From: Moniliophthora roreri
Lineage: Eukaryota; Basidiomycota; Agaricomycetes; Agaricales; Marasmiaceae
DNA: 64,000 bases
Assembly: GCA_001466705.2 (NCBI GenBank)
Contig: LATX02000209.1
Coordinates: 62,001-126,000 of the forward strand
Direction of reading: 5' to 3'
This document shows positions 22,675 to 33,452 of the stretch, in pieces; within the stretch, counting starts at the first letter, position 1; each line of letters starts with the position of its first letter. A model generated the notes under the pieces. That model was not told the origin of the DNA. It ran no database searches and was given only the letters and a program-made list of their open reading frames with translations. Made by a program: the position numbers and the translations under genes.

Positions 22675-23757
22675 GCAAGTGGCAGGCTACCTCATCAACC
22701 TATCTGCCCCGCAAGTTCACACGGGCCAACCTGCTCCGAAGGCGGTTACTCGACCGCGTCATTCAAGTCCTGGATCCCGTACGTCCCGGCTACATGTTTC
22801 ATGGCCCCACGGCTGAAACGTACATTGAGGATTGCATTGCCAGTTCGATACACAAAATCCCCTATCACTAAATCTTTCACCGTGAGTATCTATAATTGTG
22901 ATCGGCCGAGGTGCATCTAACATCAGTTTCTTTTCTTTCTGATAGTCCGACTTTGCGTTAGGTGTACTGCGTGTAATCGGAATAGCTGAGAAAGGTAACG
23001 CACAATATACTTTTGGAAGTACAGTCGAGTTTCCCTTCTCAAATCGACTAAACACTACTAGCGTTGCAGCTCAGCAACGATTTCTTGGGGTTGGAACATC
23101 GACATCATACACAAGTCAAGGGGTATGCTGCATACAACTCCCCCTTCATTTTACATGAGAGGATTTGAGGGGATTGTGCCGTTGGTGGGGCCTGTTTCTC
23201 CAATAAGCGAATGTCGTCCACTTATATCCAGCTTTAGATCGTGAATTCCTTACCTGGTGCACTCTCTCAACGCTAGGCTAATCGGAGAGCAAAGTACTCC
23301 CCTGAAACTTCCAGGAATACGCTCTACGATTACGCGACCATCGTCATACCAAGCCGGAACCATGCGGCCTCATAGGCGTAGTTGTTGAATCGAATCAGGA
23401 ACACCCATGTCCGGTCGAAGCCTACACCCTTCATGCGAACGAGTACACCAACCAAAGGTATTCCTTCTAACCCACCACTATTCTAATCGTTTAAACTCTA
23501 TATCTCGTAGATGGACGATTAAGGCTAAGCACGCTGTCGTGACTTTTTTTTTTTTTCGCGTTGTGGCGCCACAAAATAACCCGGCGTTGCAGACGATGGA
23601 GATATATCACTACTCTTGGGGCTCCACTTTGGAAGCAAAGTGTCATGTATGCCGGTCGACAACTGATCTAGCCGGCAATCCCACTTCCTCCACTTTTTTT
23701 TATTATTACTTGTCCGCTTCGAAACTTCTGTCAAGGACAATGTGGTGGCGTGCTTGA
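22675..23757 (+). CDS. Unrecognised multi-exon gene
   Basis: Three consecutive exons join in frame with good splice signals. The first runs from an acceptor at 22674 (TGCTAAC branch, TTCAG) through GGYSTASFKSWIPYVPATCFMAPRLKRTLRIALPVRY to a donor at 22874. The second is SDFALGVLRVIGIAEKGNAQYTFGSTVEFPF and onward to TSYTSQG. The third, EYALRLRDHRHTKPEPCGLIGVVVESNQ, runs to NEYTNQR and then WTIKAKHAV. An in-frame ATG at 22801 could be the start; upstream coding in 22545-22660 is possible but its junction is not resolved. The 3' end is also unclear: the open frame runs to 23757, while another protein-like stretch (ENTYLPVPHEWVQQTHYWK) occurs at 23936-24150. No family recognised. Confidence 0.45.
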
Positions 23758-23800
23758 AAAAAAAAGTTCGAAATCAATAACTTCTCATATCACCGGTGAC

Positions 23801-23824
23801 TCGGTTCGATTCCGAGTGCCAGAA
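23801..23824 (+). other. tRNA-like T-arm with exact B-box
   Basis: GGTTCGATTCC matches the RNA polymerase III B-box exactly and is enclosed by a CTCGG/CCGAG stem. No convincing A-box, D-arm, anticodon arm or paired acceptor stem is seen upstream, so it may be a tRNA or SINE remnant, or chance. Confidence 0.25.
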
Positions 23825-23894
23825 TAAGACAAGCAATTCCGCAATGGCGATGGCAACCGACTCGTGGATTCGTCGCACAGCTCTCCTTTGGACC

Positions 23895-23956
23895 GTCTTT
23901 GGAGAGAACATCTATCCCCCAGTTCGTCTTTGAGGAGAATACCTATCTTCCAGTTC
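23895..23956 (+). repeat. Imperfect 31-bp tandem repeat
   Basis: Units 23895-23925 and 23926-23956 match at about 25 of 31 positions, each beginning GTCTTTG and ending CAGTTC. Confidence 0.7.
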
Positions 23957-24170
23957 CTCACGAGTGGGTTCAACAAACACACTATTGGAAATATTCTTGC
24001 CCAAGACTTCACTTCCGTGCCCGCATTAGCTCAAGACAACTTCAGAATCGTGTTGACCGCCAATTGGTACACTTACAATACAATTATCAGAGGATTCTAC
24101 ATTGGAGATCTCCGACGACAACAAAGAAAATTCTATCTCTATCAGCCTAGTTGTACTACGATGCCATAGG

Positions 24171-26528
24171 AAATATTGTTGCGTTGTTGATTGGCGCTAC
24201 TCTCCCGTATCAAATAGGTACCAAATGGAAGGTTTCTATTCTCCACAACACTTGTGATTGCGGGAACGGCAACATATTGGTGCATATTCCCTGTACACAC
24301 CGGAAATCTCCGTCGTGGGAGCAGCATATGTGCATTTCCCTGTTCGGGTGTATGTATGTAAGTCGACGGCGGCGAAGTGCTCGTCGGGAGATATTGATTT
24401 ATTTTGACTTTTGACCTGGAAATCTCCGTAAGATCGGGACCTGCCGCCGTTTTCATCAAGACTTGGACAGTTCAAGTGATAATTACAAAGTTTCTGATGA
24501 ATGGGTCCTTGTATTCATTTGCTGCCTAGAATAGACATCCAAAATCCCAAGGTGAGAAGGTGAGGCAAGGTGGCGTTTCGATCGAGATGAAAAGCATTTT
24601 TATTCGTGTGGTTATGAGAAATCTTTCTTTTTTTCTTCCTGCTTCAACGTGTTATATACAGGGAACTTCCGACGAATCAGAAGGTAGATACTTACTATCG
24701 GTCGGAGAATCCATCTAATTTTGCAGTCACTAAAAATCGCGGGAGTAAGTACCGGGCAATCGCAATATCCATACACCGGTAAGACGAATACCAGTGGATA
24801 ATGAATTTATCTTGATGGATTAATATATGAGGTAAAGGGAAGACATTAATATATGGCTGCTGACCCTGGGGTGCACTTCTAATCTCTTTCAACAGAACGC
24901 GACTCAGGGGACTCGCTAGATGAATACGAGCGTTGTGTTGACCCTAGCGAACACTGGAAGCAGTGCTGTGATTGCCTTTCCATGGTGATTCTGATCACGG
25001 TATCATAGGTATACAGTAATAACACCTCCAACACGTTAGAAGAAGGCCCCTTGGGGTTGCAGTCGGAGGTATGCTGAAATCAGGTAGGGATTGAGGGGAG
25101 GGAATCACATCGGAAAACCGTGCCGGTCGTCCGAGAACATGAAGATATTTGCAATAGGTCGATGTTTGCAAAGAAAGTGACCACCCTTGATTGTTCTGCG
25201 AAGTCGTTCGAAGCCTGCCTACAAGATTGCCCAGAAATGCTTGCCCACGAATATCAAGGGGGGGACGAGAGTGGAACGAGCCCAGAATAAGGTCGGTCGG
25301 GCCGGGGAGACAGCGATACTATCGTGTGGTTGTTCGTGATCATTCTGTAAATGAGATCGGCCACTGGGATGTATATGAGTGCATGCTGAAGGAGTGGCAA
25401 GGGTGTATAAAACGTGAATGACCAGCTTCTGTGGCCGCGGAATACCACTAGATTGAGATCCGTATTAACACCTGAGATATATAATTACGGCTTTCGCGAA
25501 AGAAAATCACTTTAACGTCGATTGAACAGAATTCAGAACCCCGCCCATGGTCTGTTCGTATTCTGTATCGCGGGATAACGCAAGAGATACGAGGATCTCG
25601 TAAATCAGTCATTCTGTATGGGCCCTGAAATGTCAGAAACTGGAGAAAGAGGTTGTGAAGTATGAAGTTCGTACCTGGAACCGGACCGACCAAGATCTTC
25701 ATGCGTCTTCTGTGGTGTGGTTCGTGAGCTACAGCGAGAGAAGCAATCGTTCTTTTCCGGTACAGATTGCTGGAGTCGTCGGATATTCATAGCTCGTGAT
25801 CGAATAGCATCCTGGTAGAACGATAACTCTCGTGATTCAGTGCCACCACGCCCTAAGTAGAAAGAAGCCTGGGAGACGATAGTTGATATGAAGCATGTCA
25901 TTATACCTACAAGGAGATGAATTTACGAGACAGGGTCATGCCTAGGCATGAATCTGGCCAGGTCATTATCGTCGTGAGCAACTTAGAGCCACATTCCTGG
26001 TACTGATCAAGCGGTAAGCGGATTAGCTTGCGGACTCGGCGTCTTCAAGCACTTAATCCAATATATGGATACGAAATTCACGTGTTGCAAGAGGCGAGTT
26101 CGGAGCGAAGTGGAAAAAGGTGGTCAATACATTCACCAAGATTCGGATACGCCGAGTATCAAGGAGTTCAGACGAGGGTCTTGCCATTTCTTGAGATAAA
26201 TTCCGACGGGTGGAATTCAAGTTTATATAGTCCAACGGCAAGAGTCAGTGCGGCATTTTGTAGCGTAGGCATCCTTTAGGCTCTTCCCAAGTGTTCAAAA
26301 TCGTCCCAATACAGGCAGGCTTATACAAGTCGAGTGCGGTTTGAGTCTGTAGAGTCAGGGGGACAGACGGTGTGAGTTTTGAGCACAGAGCACCTGGGAT
26401 TTAAAGCTATGACTGCAAGACCATCATCGAAGTAGGAGCACTAGAGCAGGGTGTGAAAGCCACGTCGCGGGTGGTCGTTGATTATCTCGCGATAAGATTA
26501 TAGGGCAAAAACCTTCCGATCTGTGGAA
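24171..26528. other. Gene-poor interval
   Basis: About 2.4 kb. Frames longer than 60 codons occur on both strands (for example 26028-26279 plus, 25605-25901 minus), but none has a domain, a signal peptide or splice-joined continuity I could follow. I see no repeats or RNA genes. Confidence 0.35.
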
Positions 26529-26561
26529 ATGTTGTCAGTGATCCCTCTTCTGCGTTCAGTC

Positions 26562-27837
26562 ATGTCGTCGCCGCCAGTTATCAACGTAGCCGTTGTAGGA
26601 GTTGGTCTTGTTGGCTCAGAATTCATCAATCAACTCCTCTCGATCCCTCCCGAATCATCTCCATTTCGCCTCGTCTCGTTGACTTCTTCATCCCGAACTA
26701 TCTTCACACCCTCTTCCCCAATAAAAACTGCTGATTCCTGGAAGGATGTCCTCTCAAAATCTTCAGAAAAACCCGACTTTGACGCGCTCACCCAAAATCT
26801 GGCATCCTTGATTTCCCCATCCTCAAAAGTCGCGCTTATCGATAACACTTCCTCGGATATCGTTGCTGGATTGTATCCTGTGTGGTTGAAGGCTGGAATA
26901 AGTGTTATTACACCAAACAAGAAAGCGTACTCGGGAGATTTGAGCCTGTATGAGAGGATTGTTAGCGCCAGTAAAGAAAGTGGTGCACGATTCTTGAACG
27001 AGTCTACAGTAGGCGCAGGATTGCCCGTTATCTCGACCTTGAAGGATCTCGTAGCTACCGGTGACAAGGTGCGTTCTTATCCCAATGATTTCCCTATTTT
27101 TAGTTGACACGGTCTAAGATTAAAAAAATCGAAGGTGTATTCTCCGGAACGATGAGTTATATCTTCAATGAATTCTCAACGGGATCGTCTGATGGCCCCA
27201 GTTTCTCCTCGGTAGTCAAAATCGCTCGTGAAAAGGGATACACAGTGCGTTCTAGTCTGTGGTTGACTTAACATCTCTCATTCCGTTACGACACAGGAAC
27301 CTCATCCGGCAGATGACCTAAACGGGTTTGATGTCGCCCGAAAGCTTACCATCTTATCCCGTACCATATCCCTTTCACCATCGACAAAATCAACTTTACT
27401 TCCATCGCTCCAGTCGTTCCAATCGGTACAAACCGTGTCCTTGATCCCTCCGGCCCTGGAGGGCATCGCCAGCGGCGACGAATTTGTATCTCGTTTGCCT
27501 GAATTCGATGCGGCATTCGATGAGAAACGCAAGCAAGCGAGCCAGAATGGCAAGGTTTTACGCTTTGTTGGTGTTGTTGATGCGGAGAAGGGCGAAGTGA
27601 AGGCAGCTTTGGAGGAGTCAGTCTTACATGCCCCTTCAGTTCGTTGTTTTGTCCTGATAACCTTCATCTAGATATCCCACTAATCATCCTTTCGCCACGT
27701 CTCTCGGAGGCTCAGACAACATTATCATGTTCCACACGGAGCGTTACAGTCCTCGACCATTGATTGTCCAAGGTGCTGGTGCTGGTGCAGCGGTCACGGC
27801 GATGGGTGTTCTTGGCGATCTGCTTAAACTCGTTTAA
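26562..27837 (+). CDS. HOM6: Homoserine dehydrogenase
   Basis: Reduces aspartate semialdehyde to homoserine in the threonine/methionine/isoleucine pathway. The N-terminus MSSPPVINVAVVGVGLVGSEF carries the NAD(P) GxGxxG motif. VITPNKKAYSG contains the conserved lysines. FLNESTVGAGLPVISTLKDLVATGDK, then IEGVFSGTMSYIFNEFSTG and EPHPADDLNGFDVARKLTILSR, are the catalytic signature. The C-terminus is PTNHPFATSLGGSDNIIMFHTERYSPRPLIVQGAGAGAAVTAMGVLGDLLKLV. Three or so introns interrupt it; the last joins ALEE to YPTNHP. Two in-frame ATGs exist, 26529 and 26562; I choose 26562 because family members start a few residues before the NVAVxG strand. Monofunctional, without an aspartokinase domain, as in other fungi. 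Confidence 0.93.
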
Positions 27838-28739
27838 CGAGTGTCGCAAAGAGGCTATCTCTCAAATGTACAGTAACTGAAAGTAGAACAGAGGTATGGG
27901 ATCGTTGAAAGCAGCGATTTCGATGGTGCATGGCAGTGAACATGAGCTTCACTTTATTCTTACTTCCTCAGTCCCAGATTGATCGAGTTCAAAGTCTCTG
28001 GCCTGTGTAAATCTTATCCTGGCAGCAACGCCTGCTCCGGTTGCGGACCTGTTACTGGTGATCCAGACTTTTTGACTGCAACCGACGGGTGAGAGCGAAT
28101 ATATTCGTTGGGTTATGGATTGCCTGCATACTCAGTGATGTATAGTGCCGAGCCCAGTATGATGACGACTCCGATATTTGAAATATCTGCTCAAAGATAC
28201 AAGCGAATGCAAGCTGTGATTCAGAGATGAAATGATACTCTAGGAACTAGGAGCGAGGAGGATTCTTACTTGTGCATAAACTGCGATTGAGCCTCGGCCC
28301 AGCGTCTCTTTCTGCAACCCCATCGTAAACATTATCTATCCATGAAGATGAAAATACAATATATACACGCAAAAAGAGAGACTGACGTTGAAATCAACGC
28401 GTATGAAGTTAATACGTGAACAGGGTACGCTCTTTTTCCGATAATCCGAATGCAGGTCTCTGTGGTAAGTCAAAAGGTAAGCGATTGAAGAAGATTTATT
28501 TTTCGATGAAGAAGAAAATTTGATAAGAGCCCACTATGCATAGTACACCGAACAACGCAGCTCTGTCCAAATTATGGTGAGTGGCAAAAGAAAGTAGCCA
28601 TCAACAACACACCCAGCCGCGAGTCTTCTCTGTTCTTGACTGATATCGTCTTCGGACAATTCTCGAGAAGCGGGGAACGGAAAGGCAGGACGAGTAATTA
28701 GTATAACTCCGAATAAAATGGGACCTGGAACTGCTTCAG
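27838..28739. other. Gene-free spacer
   Basis: About 900 bp between the homoserine dehydrogenase end and the truncated transporter relic. No recognisable coding, RNA or repeat feature. Confidence 0.4.
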
Positions 28740-29400
28740 AATGAAAGCCAGAGAATGGATGGACGATACACCTCTGGCGGTGGCCTCTTTGAATGTATAT
28801 GTCTCCTTCAAGATCACAGAACCGGAGATGGCAGTGACGAAGGGTACAAGAAATATCAAGACAGTGGCGTCTGAAAGAGACAGTTCAGCGAGGGTGTAAT
28901 AAAGGCCAAAGATGCAAATAAAACAACTGTTGGTCAGATGTAAGTCGTGATAATGTTGGGGACGTCTAATTTCTGGATCCTATACCTAAAGATTTCTCTG
29001 GGAGCAAGGAGACCACGGACTTCTGGAGGGATTTTGCGGTAGTATCTGTTCACCAAATACCAATCCGTCGGCATTCCCAGACGAGCTAAGGGGAAAAAAA
29101 TCTCACACATAGATGATACACAGGATATACGTAACAGTTTAGCAAGTGTCAGGTCAAGGTTTGGACGAGGGTGCAGAGGTGTACCATGCGTATAACGACC
29201 ACCTAAAAACATAGACCGAAGGTTGGTAAGTACAGGAGGACTTTCGAGTTGTAGGAAACGTGCCTCAAACGTTGAGATGGTCGGACCGACTTCGTTCGCC
29301 TTCTTTACAGCAAGATCCATCATCAAGAAACAGAAGTACCCGAGAGCAATAAGAAGTCCAGCACTATAGTTAATAAATAGCTTGATCGCTACTCTGCACC
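28740..29400 (-). pseudogene. Truncated EamA/DMT transporter copy
   Basis: Minus-strand pieces match the intact transporter at 29993-31652 in order. SAGLLIALGYFCFLMMDLAVKKANEVGPTISTFE pairs with the intact AGFLLIGAGQACFATMDVAVKKANEVDPSIPVLE. After intervening sequence come RYYRKIPPEVRGLLAPREIFR and FGLYYTLAELSLSDATVLIFLVPFVTAISGSVILKETYTFKEA. Homology ends near 28740, where the second EamA domain should begin; downstream sequence has no counterpart. Half of the ten helices is missing, so this copy is unlikely to function. It lies head to head with the intact copy. Confidence 0.75.
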
Positions 29401-29992
29401 TCTGCCATTGTTAAACGGTTAAACGAGAATCGAGCTCGAGGTAACAGTTGGCTGATTCTGGAAGTCCTGCATGGTTTAGCCTGGGATCAGAATGATAAGA
29501 AACCCAACAGACTTCCGTCTCCTTATCGAATAATTCAATCCATGGGTCGAGTCAGTTTTTGAGCGCGAGGTGGTGGTAAGAATCTGGTTCTCAGGGGCTG
29601 ACTCGATACTCGGGGCACGGAAAATCATGGTCCCATGACCTAACACGTGGTGAGGTAATACCTACTCTGTCTGCGCTTCTCCCTGCTCCAGGCCAACCCA
29701 TCACTATATGTTATTGGGGCATGATCTCATCCAGAGGAATAGAATACTCAAGTCAGATCAGAATCTTGTTCAATCCTCTAGAAACTTTCAGTGCGTTTAC
29801 GACGCGTGACGTCATGCAACCCATGAACGCGTGAATCTTATCGGATAAAATTACATACTTCAATACCTCCAATGAGCCTGCCTCGAGCAGCATTGAATTC
29901 ACCGCCGAATTTCTGACTCGAATTAGTTCGAATGACAGATAAGCAGAAAAACTTCTGATCCCAACCCATCCTCAATCACTGCTCAAAGCGCC
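29401..29992. promoter_or_regulatory. Region between head-to-head transporter copies
   Basis: About 590 bp with no gene; it holds the promoter of the intact transporter. Nothing more specific is assigned. Confidence 0.4.
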
Positions 29993-31652
29993 ATGTTGGA
30001 GAACACGAAATCGTTATGGGAATGGCTACTTCGTTCTGGCGGAACCCTCATAGACAATAATGCCGGTTTCCTTCTTATTGGTGCAGGTCAAGCTTGCTTT
30101 GCAACTATGGACGTTGCGGTAAAGAAGGCGAATGAAGTTGATCCCTCGATTCCAGTTCTAGAGGTGAGTTGCAGCCTAAATCTGGATAAAATGAACTAAC
30201 GCTGTTTGCAAAAAGCTCATTCTTATACGCATGGTGTTGACATTTCTCTCGCGAAAAGAGACTTGGCCTAATTCTTGCTTTTCAAAAAGGCGGTCACTTA
30301 TACGTGCTGCATCTCATACATGTACGTGCCTTTGATACAATTATTCCGGCTCAATCTTACGCACCTGGCAGGTATTACCATGACATATCCGACTTTTGGT
30401 TTGGCCCGGCGGAGGTTAGAGGTTTGTTGATCCTTCGGGGACTGTTCAGGTGTGCTTGTTATTCCTAGCGTTTGAGCCCGAGCTAATCTATTTGACAGCT
30501 TCCTTTCAATCTTCGGTCTATACTACTCCCTTATCTATCTGCCTCTATCAACTGCAACGGTATTGACCTTCCTAGTTCCCTTCTGTACCGCCATTTCCGG
30601 AACCCTCTTTCTCAAGGAGGATTTTTTGCTGAGGGAGGCACTTGCTGGAGGTATATCAACAAACGTATCCAGACCCAAACTCTTTCTCACCTGTGTTTCA
30701 GCTTTCAGCCTTTCCGGCGTCGTCCTTATCGCTCGTCCGCCTTTCTTGTTTGGTGAAAACCCGGGAGACGGAAATGGAGAGAACCATGTCGACGTGGCAC
30801 AGAGATTAATGGCTGTCGGGTATGAGCCGCTTTTTCTGTAATTTCGGTCATGTAGTCGCTGAAGAAGAACGTTTAGAGTAGCTCTCCTTGGTGTCTTGGG
30901 CACGACAGGCGGTTGTAAGCGTGGCTGAGCTACATGTTGACTACCTCAACGTTGAACGAGTACAAGGGACCACCATCCGTATCATCGGGAAAAGATCACT
31001 TCCAGTCCAGACCTTGACAGCATACGCATGCATGTGTGTCGTAGGCTCGACCATTCTGTACGCCCTGCTGTGAAGTTCCTCAGATAAGAATTGAACGTCT
31101 TATCCCTGTTAGGATGTGTGTAATGGGCATACCGTTCATTAAGCCGACACATGTCGTGTGGTGGATTTTGGTCTTAGTGATTGGTATATTCGGGTTCTTT
31201 GCCCAGGTTTGCTTCTTCTCCATTGTCGATGTCTGCTATCATTAACGCATCGATGTCTTAGATCCTATCAACTATGGGCCTCCAAAGGGATGCCCTTGGT
31301 CGTGGAACTATTGCGGTTTACACTCAAGTACGTGTTTACAATGTCTCATTGACACTTATGGACGCTTATCAGAGGCTTTCAGATCGTTTTTGCGTTGATT
31401 CTTGAACGGATCTTCTTCGATTACACGATACCGTACCTCTCAGCAATAGGGACGGGTATCATTTTGTCTGCAGCGCTTTACACCGTGGTGCGTATCTCAG
31501 GTTTTGACTGCTATCCAGCATTCACACCATTGTACCAGTTAACGAAGAAGCGAAAGCAAGAGGTACGAGATGGCAGTGATGACGAGGAACGCGTCCTACT
31601 ATCCCCTGAAGAACATCCGAATGAAGAGAATTCGGTAGAACAGGGTCATTGA
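29993..31652 (+). CDS. EamA/DMT-family solute transporter (SLC35G-like)
   Basis: Nine or so exons give a drug/metabolite-transporter protein with two EamA repeats. ATG 29993 has a GCGCC context. Order: AGFLLIGAGQACFATMDVAVKKANEVDPSIPVLE; LILIRM; AVTYTCCISYM; YYHDISDFWFGPAEVRGLLILRGLF; FLSIFGLYYSLIYLPLSTATVLTFLVPFCTAISGTLFLKE; AFSLSGVVLIARPPFLFGE; VALLGVLGTTGG; TTIRIIGKRSLPVQTLTAYACMCVVGSTI; a helix WWILVLVIGIFGFFAQ; ILSTMGLQRDALGRGTIAVYTQ; and LILERIFFDYTIPYLSAIGTGIILSAALYTV. The cytosolic tail is charged (KKRKQEVRDGSDDEERVLL). About ten membrane helices are expected. The substrate is unknown. An in-frame 51-bp segment after ALYTV (31487-31537) could be an intron. The gene converges with the first questin-oxidase-like gene 95 bp away. 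Confidence 0.85.
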
Positions 31653-31746
31653 ATGAACATTCGAAGATAGTCAGAGTTATTGAAATGACGGTCATGAGCT
31701 TTACACGAGTTTACATAGATGGAGCACATTCACTATAGATTCGACC

Positions 31747-33452
31747 TCAGTAGACGTTCTCGGTGATTCCACGATGGAATGTTCTGCGATCCCAAAATGT
31801 CATTTCCTTTGGAAGCTCATCCACCTCCTTCGCAAGTCTCTGTGCCGCCAACGCAGCACCTCTCACAAACAACGTTCCATCGATCTTGTCTGCACCGGGC
31901 AACTCGGTGTTCGCGAAATACCCTGGATGAGTGGATCCGTGTCGAGCAGCGTAATGATACATCGCCCGCTGGAATTTGGAGACATGATCATCTGGGTGAA
32001 CGATAGCTTGTTGAATAATGTGCAGCCACGGATTTGGATTGATAGTGACCGCCGGATGAGACGACGATGCGAGTGCAAATTCGGACGGTGACGGAATCCG
32101 GCCCTCGAAGCTGGGAGAAGCGGTTGTCTTTGTGAAGAATGTTTCGAGGTCGAGTTCAGGTCTGCCGAGCATGGTCCACCATGCAATGCAGGCCGAGAAG
32201 AAGGTTCGTAGGAGGAGTGCTTGAGATCGGGGTGATAATGACGGTACTAGGGACTGTAAGAATATGGAGCTAGTGACAAAGTGCATCCTTTGTACAATGT
32301 CTGTTAGACATGAGAGCGCTTCAGTGGAGAGACAAACTCACGCAATGAAATCGGCGTTGTACTCCTTTCCCTCTTCAAATCCCGGAACGACACACATCAT
32401 AGTTAGCATCCACTCCAGCTCCTGTATCTTTTGCTGAACCAAATCTGGTGAAGGATGTTGGTCTGACAACCAGTCCTTTGCGTATTCCACACACGCGTCA
32501 CCGCAACTAGCCATGACCTCTTGGTATATAGTCATAAAGCTACCGAATTTAACCTCGAAACGCTGATCCTTCAATATACGAGCGAGAACAGTGAAACCAT
32601 GTGTATCGTGCGTTTGATGTGACCCATTGATGCCATTCGACTCGGTAAAGAGAGACCGGGGAACGAGAGTGCCATTCGACGCCGGATTCACAGCTATCTG
32701 TGCAAGACCTAGAATACGAGCGATGAAATGAGTACAGTGTACCTCGTTGAGTCCGAGTTCCATTACCTTCTACTGACATTCCTGGCACCCCAAATTCAGC
32801 CCCATATCCCATGTGAATAATGGCATGCAGGACACCACTAATGAACCGATTCAACATCTCAGGGTGCTTCCCTTCCTTATTTGTGGACCCAAAATTCATC
32901 TTCGTCGTGAAGACATACTCTTCCAGTGCGGAGACCGCACCCTTCTCATGTACGACGTCAGTGAAGAAGTCCATGTAAGCCTTGTAATATCTGAACAGTT
33001 GTTAGTTGACATATCATGATGTTGGTAAATTACTCACGTTCGGTCGCCCAGATGATCAAGAAAGTTTTCCTGCGTAATTCGTTCGGCCTGTTCCCCTCCT
33101 AAAGGACGCTGTAGCTCAACGTGTAGGTCATACCCTGCTTGAAGAATCTGTGCATCAGCTCCTAGAGACCATAGGGCGAGCAAATGGTGAGTCATATGGC
33201 TAGCAGGCAACATGATGGATCAGATTCATCAGACCAGAAAAACAGGGCCATATGAACGTACTCATGTCGACCAACATCATCATAAAAGATGTGCCAGTTG
33301 TCATGATTCAGCTTCAGCAGTTTACGAAGCTTTTGCGTTGCTTCAGGAGTTGAGCCTGCCAGCTTGCTTGGTGATGTCGGAAACGGAGGAGGCGATGGTG
33401 CAGGCCAAAGGTCGAAAAACTTGGGTTGCAATTTCGAAGTGATAGTAGTCAT
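31747..33452 (-). CDS. Questin-oxidase-like protein, copy 1
   Basis: Member of the questin oxidase/AflY family (DUF4243), whose characterised members carry out Baeyer-Villiger-type ring opening of anthraquinones. ATG 33452 starts MTTITSKLQPKFFDLWPAPS. TPEATQKLRKLLKLNHDNWHIFYDDVGRHE gives the conserved HxFxxxxGxH-like segment. AYMDFFTDVVHEKGAVSALEEYVF, HPEMLNRFISGVLHAIIHMGYGAEFGVPGM, KIQELEWMLTMMCVVPGFEEGKEYNADFIA and MHFVTSSIFLQSLVPSLSP follow. The C-terminus is NPWLHIIQQAIVHPDDHVSKFQRAMYHYA and on to GTLFVRGAALAAQRLAKEVDELP. Several introns, all canonical. Closely related copies are at 35730 and beyond 63720. A substrate cannot be inferred because no polyketide synthase is nearby. Confidence 0.88.
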
